Below, piece by piece: positions 7,818 to 13,022 of a DNA stretch of 13,022 nt. The stretch is taken from NCBI GenBank assembly GCA_944391255.1, contig CALXSW010000186.1, positions 1-13,022 of the forward strand, in the 5' to 3' direction. The notes below the pieces were generated by a model that was not told where the DNA came from, searched no databases, and saw only the letters and a program-made list of their open reading frames with translations. Numbering within the stretch: the stretch's first letter is position 1; each line of letters opens with the position of its first letter. A program made the translations under genes and the position numbers. Source of the stretch: an uncultured Clostridia bacterium (lineage in GTDB: Bacteria; Bacillota; Clostridia; UBA1381).

Positions 7818-8969
7818 ATGAAACAGTTAAAGGTTATGACGGTATTCGGCACAAGACCGGAGGCTATAAAGATGTGTCCGCTTGTGCTGGAGCTGCAGAA
7901 GCATAAAGAGATAAAGCCTGTAGTATGCGTTACGGCGCAGCATCGCGAAATGCTCGATCAGGTGCTTGAAATATTCGGAGTAAAGCCGGATTATGATCTC
8001 GATATAATGAAAACAAGACAGACTCTCTCGGGCATAACGACGAGTGTTTTGACAGGTATGGAATCAGTTCTCACAAAGGAGAAACCGGACATAGTCCTTG
8101 TTCACGGCGACACGTCAACAAGCTTTGTAGCTGCTCTTGCCGCATTTTATCAGCAGATAAAGGTCGGTCATGTTGAGGCGGGACTAAGAACATATGATAT
8201 TTATTCTCCGTTCCCGGAGGAAATGAACCGTCAGCTCACAGGCAGAATATCAAATCTGCATTTTGCGCCTACAAAGAGAAACTTTGAAAATCTCATAAAG
8301 GAAAATGTGGACACTGAAAAGATATATATAACAGGAAATACTGTTATAGACGCTTTAAAGACAACTGTAAAGGACGATTATCAGTTCAATGATGAAACAT
8401 TGAGATCGCTTGATTTTGAAAACAACAGAGTGATAGTTGTAACGGCGCACAGACGTGAAAATCTGGGTGAACCGCTTAAAAACATATGTAACGCTATAAA
8501 GCAGATAGTGGAGGAATATCCTGATACGGTGGCGGTATATCCTGTTCATTTGAATCCGGCTGTACGCGAAACTGTATGGAGTATTTTGGGCGAAACAGAA
8601 AGAGTACATCTTATAGATCCGCTTGATGTTGAGGAGCTTCACAACGCTATGGCGAGAAGCTTTATGGTCATGACAGACAGCGGCGGAATACAGGAGGAGG
8701 CCCCGGCTCTCGCTAAGCCTGTTCTTGTGCTGCGCAGGGAAACAGAGCGCCCTGAGGCTGTAGCTGCCGGAACGGTAAAGATAGCGGGCGTTGATAAGGA
8801 CGTGATCGTAGGTCTTGCAGAGGAGCTGTTAGACAGTGAGGAGGCTTATAACGCTATGGCGCACGCTGCAAATCCATACGGCGACGGCGAGGCGTCAAGA
8901 CGTATCTGCGAGGCGTTGCTGTACGAGTTCGGAATGAGCGAATCAAAGCCGGATCAATTTGAATCATGA
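7818..8969 (+). CDS. wecB: UDP-N-acetylglucosamine 2-epimerase (non-hydrolysing)
   Basis: Interconverts UDP-GlcNAc and UDP-ManNAc in the cytoplasm, supplying ManNAc for teichoic-acid linkage units or other surface polysaccharides. The 383-residue protein has two Rossmann-like halves of the GT-B fold. Motifs: GTRPEAIKM (11-19), QHREMLDQ (41-48), HGDTSTS (96-102), VEAGLRTYD (119-127), PFPEEMNR (131-138), TAHRREN (209-215), DSGGIQEEAP (287-296) and RRETERPEAV (306-315). These carry the acidic, His and Arg residues that bind UDP and catalyse epimerisation in the family. AAGGAG (7805-7810) lies inside the end of the preceding gene, 7 nt before the ATG, with a 2-nt gap to that gene's stop. In Bacillota it is also called mnaA. 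Confidence 0.96.
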   Translation: MKQLKVMTVFGTRPEAIKMCPLVLELQKHKEIKPVVCVTAQHREMLDQVLEIFGVKPDYDLDIMKTRQTLSGITTSVLTGMESVLTKEKPDIVLVHGDTSTSFVAALAAFYQQIKVGHVEAGLRTYDIYSPFPEEMNRQLTGRISNLHFAPTKRNFENLIKENVDTEKIYITGNTVIDALKTTVKDDYQFNDETLRSLDFENNRVIVVTAHRRENLGEPLKNICNAIKQIVEEYPDTVAVYPVHLNPAVRETVWSILGETERVHLIDPLDVEELHNAMARSFMVMTDSGGIQEEAPALAKPVLVLRRETERPEAVAAGTVKIAGVDKDVIVGLAEELLDSEEAYNAMAHAANPYGDGEASRRICEALLYEFGMSESKPDQFES

Positions 8970-9021
8970 TCACTGCGGCAGCTGTTGACTGCAAATCAAA
9001 AAACTGAAAGGACTTAACATT

Positions 9022-10116
9022 ATGAAATTGGGTATCGTAGGTTTGCCTAATGTCGGCAAATCAACATTGTTTAACGCGATAACACAGGCGGGGGCAGAAA
9101 GTGCCAATTATCCGTTTTGTACTATAGAGCCGAACGTGGGCATAGTAGATGTGCCTGATGAAAGAATAGATAAGCTTGCAGAGATGTACAACCCTAAAAA
9201 GGTCACAAGAGCTTATATCGAGTTTGTTGATATAGCAGGTCTTGTAAAGGGCGCGTCAAAGGGTGAGGGACTTGGAAATAAGTTTCTTGCGTCTATCAGA
9301 GAATGTGACGCGATAGTTCATGTTGTACGCTGCTTTGAAGATACAAATATAACGCATGTAGACGGAAGCGTCGATCCTGTAAGAGACATTGAAACAATAA
9401 ATCTTGAGCTTGTTCTTTCTGATATGGAGATGATAGACAGAAAGATAGACAGGACAAAGAAGGCTATGAAAGGCGATAAATCACTTGCTTCAGAGCTGGC
9501 TCTTTACGAGAGAGTAAAAGAAGCGCTTGAAGAGGGCAAGCTCGCTAAGTCGCTTGAATATACTGATGAGGAACGCGCTCTTATGCGTGATGTGTTCCTT
9601 ATAACGATGAAGCCTGTAATATACGCTGCAAACGTTGCCGAGGATGATTTTTCTAAGGGAATAGAAAACAATAAATTTGTAAATATGGTAAAGGAATACG
9701 CTGCCGCAGAGGGTTCAGAGGTAATGCCTGTGTCAGCGCGTATCGAAGAGGAGATATCTCAGCTTGATCCTGATGAGAGGGCTATGTTCCTTGAAGATCT
9801 GGGTATGGAGGAATCAGGACTTGACAGACTCATAAAGGCAAGCTATTCTCTGCTTGGTCTTATAAGCTACCTGACAGCCGGTGAGCCGGAGGTAAGAGCG
9901 TGGACGATAACAAAGGGCACAAAGGCTCCTCAGGCTGCCGGAAAAATACATTCCGATTTTGAGAGAGGCTTTATAAGAGCTGAGGTCGTGCATTACGATG
10001 ACCTTATGGAATGCGGCAGCATGACCGCGGCAAAGGAAAAGGGCCTTGTAAGAAGTGAAGGCAAGGAATATGTGATGAAAGACGGAGATATAGTATTATT
10101 CAGATTTAATGTATAA
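9022..10116 (+). CDS. ychF: Ribosome-associated ATPase YchF (OLA1/Obg-like)
   Basis: Obg-like P-loop NTPase that associates with ribosomes; family members prefer ATP to GTP and influence translation and stress tolerance. The 364 residues are the standard length. The NTPase domain has GLPNVGKST (7-15, P-loop), YPFCTIEPNVG (30-40, switch I), DIAGLVKGAS (70-79, G3), and NVAE (204-207) in place of the NKxD guanine motif, which explains the loss of GTP specificity. A helical insertion spans about 125-190, and a TGS domain fills about 281-364, with AWTITKGTKAPQAAGKIHSD (293-312) and a DGDIVLFRFNV end. AAAGGA (9007-9012) is 9 nt before the ATG. It lies 52 nt after wecB and 15 nt before the radC-like gene. 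Confidence 0.97.
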   Translation: MKLGIVGLPNVGKSTLFNAITQAGAESANYPFCTIEPNVGIVDVPDERIDKLAEMYNPKKVTRAYIEFVDIAGLVKGASKGEGLGNKFLASIRECDAIVHVVRCFEDTNITHVDGSVDPVRDIETINLELVLSDMEMIDRKIDRTKKAMKGDKSLASELALYERVKEALEEGKLAKSLEYTDEERALMRDVFLITMKPVIYAANVAEDDFSKGIENNKFVNMVKEYAAAEGSEVMPVSARIEEEISQLDPDERAMFLEDLGMEESGLDRLIKASYSLLGLISYLTAGEPEVRAWTITKGTKAPQAAGKIHSDFERGFIRAEVVHYDDLMECGSMTAAKEKGLVRSEGKEYVMKDGDIVLFRFNV

Positions 10117-10131
10117 TAGTGTATTATAAAT

Positions 10132-10896
10132 ATGGCTGAAAAGAATAATAAAAATAGCAACAAGGATAGTAAAAGCGGCGAGAATATAAAAAAGAGCGCT
10201 AAAAAAGAAAATATACACAAGGATCACAGAAAACGTATGCGCGAAAGGTTTTGTGATACGGGGTTCAAGGGTTGGTCTAAGTATGAGATAATTGAGTTTA
10301 TGCTGTACAATGTGTATGCGCAGGGCGATACAAATCCGATCTCGCACGCTATTCTCAACTACAACAATAACAGTCTGAGAAGAATGTTCGAAAATTCTGT
10401 TGACAACAGAATGGCTGAGGATATACACGGAGTGGGTGAAAAGACAGTTTTGTATCTGCGTACGCTCAAGGAATTTATAGATTACTATCTGAAAGAAGAG
10501 CTGCTTGAAGAAAAGGTACGAGTAGACAGAGAAAACTTCCCGAAAATACTGCGAAGCATAAGATTTTCTGAAAATTATGAGGATATCTATATGCTCTGTA
10601 TGGACAGGAATATGTATCTTAAAAGCATTGTGAATCTTACTGAGGCAAGCGATGAAACAGCCGCGTCGGTGTCGCCTGACAGGATAGTCAGCTGTGCCGT
10701 GCGCGCGAAGGCTTCCAATATTATTCTTTTGCACAATCATCCTATGGGCAGCCGCAAGCCGTCATTAGAAGATATAAGTATGACTGAGCGATCAAGCGAT
10801 GCATTGAACTCCGTAGGAGTATTTCTTGTAGATCACTATATCGTATGCGGAAAAGATCTGAGCAGTATAAGGATGTCTATGCTCGGATTGGGATAA
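10132..10896 (+). CDS. radC: RadC-family JAB/MPN-domain protein
   Basis: Member of the RadC/YicR family. Its cellular role is unsettled; the historic DNA-repair assignment is not well supported. The 254-residue protein starts with about 29 very polar Lys/Asn/Ser residues, then HKDHRKRMRERF (29-40), a helix-hairpin-helix-like segment IHGVGEKTVLYL (98-109), and a C-terminal metalloprotease-like JAB domain. The metal motif is intact: His201, His203, Ser211 and Asp214 match HxHx7Sx2D exactly, followed by VGVFLVDHYIVCG (228-240) as in RadC. ATG 10132 has no visible Shine-Dalgarno sequence; upstream in-frame sequence reaches a stop at 10117-10119 without another usual start codon. TATAAT at 10112-10117 could be a -10 element giving a nearly leaderless message. 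A start further inside is possible, since the family core begins near residue 29. Confidence 0.88.
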   Translation: MAEKNNKNSNKDSKSGENIKKSAKKENIHKDHRKRMRERFCDTGFKGWSKYEIIEFMLYNVYAQGDTNPISHAILNYNNNSLRRMFENSVDNRMAEDIHGVGEKTVLYLRTLKEFIDYYLKEELLEEKVRVDRENFPKILRSIRFSENYEDIYMLCMDRNMYLKSIVNLTEASDETAASVSPDRIVSCAVRAKASNIILLHNHPMGSRKPSLEDISMTERSSDALNSVGVFLVDHYIVCGKDLSSIRMSMLGLG

Positions 10897-10933
10897 TAAC
10901 CATGTATGCGGAAAGGTTTAACGGTGAACAGAT

Positions 10934-11821
10934 ATGGAAGACTCGATTATAAACAGCCTGCCTGAGCAGATAGAGGAAAGCGTTGAGAAAACAAGCGAGA
11001 GCGGAACGCATTTTATTCAGTCGATAGCAAATGCTATAGGACTTGACATTCAGTCGCTGTCATTGGGAAAGATATTATGGGCGGTTGGAGTGCTGATACT
11101 GCTGATCGTTATAAGCAATATATTTTGTCGGATAATATCAAATATGATGAAGAAGACAAAAATGAGCGAAAGTCTGCGTAAATTCCTTGTCAGAATGGTA
11201 AAGTTTCTGATGATATTTATATCGGTAATGCTGTTTGCTGATCTTATCGGAATACCGATAACGTCTATAATAGCGCTCTTGAGCTTATTCGGCTTAGCAA
11301 TATCGTTATCACTGCAGAAGCTGCTTGGCAATATTATGAGCGGTGTGTCCATATTGATGCTGAAGCCGTTTGATATAGGCGATTTTATAGAAACTGATAC
11401 GAGCGGTACAGTTTCAGCCATAGGATTGTTCTATACTGAATTAAAGACTATAGATAATAAAACGGTATTTATACCTAATGAGCATATTGTCGGAAACAAG
11501 CTGATAAATTATACGCGTCAGGATAAGCGCAGGATAGATATAAAAGTCAACGCTTCATATGACTGCGATATACAGGATGTAAAAGCGGCGCTTAACGAGG
11601 CGATACAAAGTGTTGATAAAATAATTGACGATCCGGCTCCGCTTGTGGGAGTTGCGTCATACGGTGACAGCGCCGTGTTATACGATGTGCGCGCATGGAC
11701 AAAGACAGAAGATTATTGGCCGGCATATTATAAGCTTATGGAAGCCATATCGGAGTGTTATAAAAAGCATGGCGTCTACATGGCATATAACAGGCTTGAA
11801 ATAGATGTGCTGTCAAAATAG
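10934..11821 (+). CDS. mscS: Small-conductance mechanosensitive channel, MscS family
   Basis: Tension-gated membrane channel that releases solutes on osmotic downshock; family members are heptamers. The 295-residue protein is about the minimal MscS size (E. coli MscS 286). It has an amphipathic N-terminal stretch (1-44), hydrophobic segments at about 47-68 and 87-105, and the pore-lining helix over about 110-145, with small residues and the amphipathic segment LGNIMSGVSILMLKPFDIGD (131-150). The beta domain carries FIPNEHIVGNKLINYTR (179-195), the signature around the Pro-Asn pair, and the alpha/beta domain ends YNRLEIDVL. GGTGA (10923-10927) serves as ribosome binding site 6 nt before the ATG; an in-frame TGA at 10925-10927 excludes an earlier start. 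A perfect terminator follows, so this is the last gene of the block. Confidence 0.94.
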   Translation: MEDSIINSLPEQIEESVEKTSESGTHFIQSIANAIGLDIQSLSLGKILWAVGVLILLIVISNIFCRIISNMMKKTKMSESLRKFLVRMVKFLMIFISVMLFADLIGIPITSIIALLSLFGLAISLSLQKLLGNIMSGVSILMLKPFDIGDFIETDTSGTVSAIGLFYTELKTIDNKTVFIPNEHIVGNKLINYTRQDKRRIDIKVNASYDCDIQDVKAALNEAIQSVDKIIDDPAPLVGVASYGDSAVLYDVRAWTKTEDYWPAYYKLMEAISECYKKHGVYMAYNRLEIDVLSK

Positions 11822-11850
11822 ATAAATTGAAAAGTGTATGCATAGTCAGG

Positions 11851-11878
11851 AGCATCCGCATTTTTGCGGATGCTTTTT
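11851..11878 (+). terminator. Intrinsic terminator after mscS
   Basis: A perfect 10-bp stem, AGCATCCGCA (11851-11860) with TGCGGATGCT (11865-11874), a TTTT loop and a TTTTT run to 11878. It ends the gltX-to-mscS block. Confidence 0.96.
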
Positions 11879-11913
11879 CATATGATGTAGTAGATAGCAA
11901 TGTAGATCAGACT

Positions 11914-11920
11914 GCGGAGG
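11914..11920 (+). promoter_or_regulatory. Strong ribosome binding site for the small peptide gene
   Basis: GCGGAGG sits 6 nt before the GTG at 11927. This is the main evidence that the GTG starts a real gene. A TATGAT at 11881-11886 could be a -10 element, but no -35 is recognisable upstream of it, so the promoter is unproven. Confidence 0.7.
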
Positions 11921-11926
11921 TGTGTC

Positions 11927-12088
11927 GTGAAAAAAATAATCTTTTCCTTTCTTGCAGCCGCGTTCATCGCTGTGTTGCTGCCGCTGCTTATATTGAAGCT
12001 GTTCGCGCCGAGCGAAAACGCAGCGTCAACAGAGCCTGTTCCTCCTGTGGCTGTGGAAACAGAAAGTCCCGCGCCTACTCCGCTGTGA
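11927..12088 (+). CDS. Small membrane-anchored or secreted peptide, unknown function
   Basis: I do not recognise this gene. It encodes 53 residues from a GTG codon. The N-terminus MKKIIFSFLAAAFIAVLLPL (1-20) continues hydrophobic to about residue 26. The preceding lysines and the hydrophobic run look like a signal anchor or signal peptide. An AxA-type cleavage site is not obvious, so a single-pass anchor with the tail outside is most likely. The remaining 27 residues are Pro/Ala/Glu/Thr/Ser-rich (TEPVPPVAVETESPAPTPL), probably disordered. Support is the strong GGAGG site, the signal-like composition, and its position just after a terminator and just before another, making a monocistronic unit. 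The last eight codons form the 5' arm of the downstream terminator. It could be a degenerate remnant of a longer gene, but nothing shows that. Confidence 0.65.
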   Translation: MKKIIFSFLAAAFIAVLLPLLILKLFAPSENAASTEPVPPVAVETESPAPTPL

Positions 12089-12110
12089 CGCGGCAGGCAC
12101 GGGACTTTTT
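12065..12110. terminator. Terminator shared by the small gene and metA
   Basis: AGTCCCGCGCCT (12065-12076) pairs with AGGCACGGGACT (12095-12106) with one C-A mismatch, and an inner CCGC/GCGG stem (12080-12083 with 12090-12093) caps it. TTTTT (12106-12110) follows on the plus strand. On the minus strand the RNA after the hairpin begins UUCUGUUUC, moderately U-rich, so it may also end metA, which stops at 12117. The 5' arm lies inside the coding end of the small plus-strand gene, whose TGA is in the hairpin's inner loop. Confidence 0.8.
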
Positions 12111-12116
12111 AAAACG

Positions 12117-13022
12117 TTATTTGATGTCATCTATATTGTAAGGCGTTATCTGATAAACAAAGTAGTTGAGCCAGTTTGCAAAAAGCAGATGGGCATGAGA
12201 ACGCCAGCGCACTACAGGCTTAAGCGACGGATCATTTTTTGTGAAATAGTTCACAGGTATTTTAGGGTCGAGCCCCTTTTCAAGATCGCGGAAATATTCG
12301 TTTTTAAGCGTGTCAGCATCGTATTCGCTGTGGCCCATTACAAATATGCGTCTGCCCTTTTTTGTTGTCACTATGTACACTCCCGCCTCGTCAGAGTCAG
12401 CGAGTATTTCAAGCTCGGGAACTTTCTTTATATCTTCCTCGCGCACCTCTGTATGGCGAGAATGAGGAGCGTAGAATATATTGTCAAAGCCTCTCACAAG
12501 CTTAGCCGTTTTTCTTCTCACTCTGTGTCTAAAAACACCACTGCACTTCTCGGGAAGCGAATATTTAGGTACGCCGTAGTGGTAATACAATCCCGCCTGC
12601 GCAGCCCAGCAAATGTGAAGTGTAGAAGTGACATGAGTGACAGACCAGTCCATGATCTCCGTAAGCTCCTTCCAGTAATCGACCGATTCAAAATCCATGT
12701 TTTCAACAGGAGCGCCCGTTATTATAAGTCCGTCGTATTTTTGCGTTTTGATATCGTCAAATGTTTTATAGAACGCCGCGAGGTGATCATCAGACGTATT
12801 CTTAGAAACGTGTGATGCCATCTGTATGAGATCCACTTCAACCTGAAGCGGAGAGTTAGACAGCAGACGCAGAAGCTGAGTTTCTGTCTTTATTTTTTCC
12901 GGCATGAGGTTAACTATTGCTATTTTAAGCGGTCGTATGTCCTGACGCGCCGCTCTTTTTTCCGTCATAACAAATATATTTTCCTTAGCAAGCTGTTTTG
13001 TTGCCGGCAGCTTGTCCGCGAT
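12117..13022 (-). CDS. metA: Homoserine O-acetyltransferase, MetA family (5' end cut by window)
   Basis: Acylates homoserine at its hydroxyl, the first committed step of methionine synthesis. The reading frame stays open to the window edge, so the ATG at 12968 is internal: the 18 codons before it encode [18 protein letters not shown], which aligns with the MetA N-terminus. Only about four residues seem missing. Adding these gives E. coli numbering: Lys47 in NLMPEKI, catalytic Cys142 in HICWAAQ (codon 12609-12611), His235 and Glu237 in GHSEYD. Residue 111, in TGAPVE (codon 12702-12704), is Glu; by published work on this family Glu here goes with acetyl-CoA and Gly with succinyl-CoA, so O-acetylhomoserine is the predicted product. 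The ending [16 protein letters not shown] is typical. The gene converges on the small plus-strand gene; its promoter lies outside the window. Confidence 0.95.
   Translation of the reverse strand: MADKLPATKQLAKENIFVMTEKRAARQDIRPLKIAIVNLMPEKIKTETQLLRLLSNSPLQVEVDLIQMASHVSKNTSDDHLAAFYKTFDDIKTQKYDGLIITGAPVENMDFESVDYWKELTEIMDWSVTHVTSTLHICWAAQAGLYYHYGVPKYSLPEKCSGVFRHRVRRKTAKLVRGFDNIFYAPHSRHTEVREEDIKKVPELEILADSDEAGVYIVTTKKGRRIFVMGHSEYDADTLKNEYFRDLEKGLDPKIPVNYFTKNDPSLKPVVRWRSHAHLLFANWLNYFVYQITPYNIDDIK

Noticed and set aside
8985..8990. TTGACT as a -35 element for a promoter before ychF
   Set aside because: No -10-like hexamer is present at 16-18 nt downstream; that stretch instead holds the ychF ribosome binding site.
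10096..10740. 214-codon open frame on the minus strand
   Set aside because: It is antisense to the radC-like gene, which has an intact JAB metal motif; the antisense product is low in recognisable features.
10903..10953. Short peptide frame beginning MYAERF before mscS
   Set aside because: Only 16 codons, overlaps the mscS start, and has no ribosome binding site; most likely chance.
11827..12141. 104-codon plus-strand frame from a TTG
   Set aside because: It runs through two terminator hairpins, overlaps the better-supported 53-residue gene in another frame, and has no ribosome binding site.
12189..12815. 208-codon open frame on the plus strand
   Set aside because: It is antisense to metA, whose family identity and catalytic residues are clear; the translation has no recognisable domain or ribosome binding site.
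12117..12968. metA as a complete gene starting at the ATG at 12968
   Set aside because: The frame continues upstream to the window edge with residues that match the conserved MetA N-terminus, so that ATG is internal and the gene is cut by the window.
1..13022. Defence system, prophage, transposon, CRISPR array or biosynthetic cluster
   Set aside because: All genes but one short peptide belong to known core families, codon usage looks uniform, and no direct-repeat array, terminal inverted repeat, integrase or transposase was seen.

Overview
The window reads as a chromosomal housekeeping segment from a Gram-positive anaerobe of the Clostridia (Bacillota). The indications are an ssb–rpsR pair of clostridial type (S18 with extra cysteines), strong AGGAGG-type ribosome binding sites, compact co-directional operons, AGA-rich arginine codons and conspicuous use of ATA for isoleucine at moderate GC. 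I cannot name the genus from sequence alone. No mobile element, CRISPR array, rRNA, tRNA or phage gene is visible.

Layout. (1) Positions 1-826: the tail of a ribosomal/replication operon, ssb then rpsR, closed by a strong intrinsic terminator. (2) Positions 858-886: a near-consensus housekeeping promoter (TTGATA, 17-nt spacer, TATAAT) that starts a long co-directional block running to a perfect terminator at 11851-11878. The block holds gltX, glnS, a class I PLP aminotransferase, trpS, a WecA/TagO-type polyprenyl-phosphate sugar-1-phosphate transferase, wecB (UDP-GlcNAc 2-epimerase), ychF, a RadC/JAB-domain protein and an MscS-type channel. Gaps are 2 to 75 nt, so one or a few overlapping transcripts are likely. 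(3) Positions 11927-12088: a 53-residue single-pass membrane or secreted peptide, GTG start, with an excellent ribosome binding site. (4) Positions 12117-13022, minus strand: metA, lacking about four N-terminal codons because the window ends; it converges on the small gene across a shared hairpin terminator.

How the genes work together. Three aminoacyl-tRNA synthetases charge tRNA with Glu, Gln and Trp. Having both GltX and GlnS implies a direct route to Gln-tRNA. The wecA–wecB pair, separated by 2 nt, fits a lipid-linked GlcNAc/ManNAc branch feeding teichoic-acid-like or other surface glycopolymers. MetA carries the glutamate that marks acetyl-CoA use, so methionine synthesis probably goes through O-acetylhomoserine. 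The remaining genes (ychF, radC-like, mscS) are general-purpose and have no evident link to the rest.

I looked for an undescribed system and did not find one. The least-explained item is the small peptide gene whose 3' end is built into the terminator; the other findings are modest.
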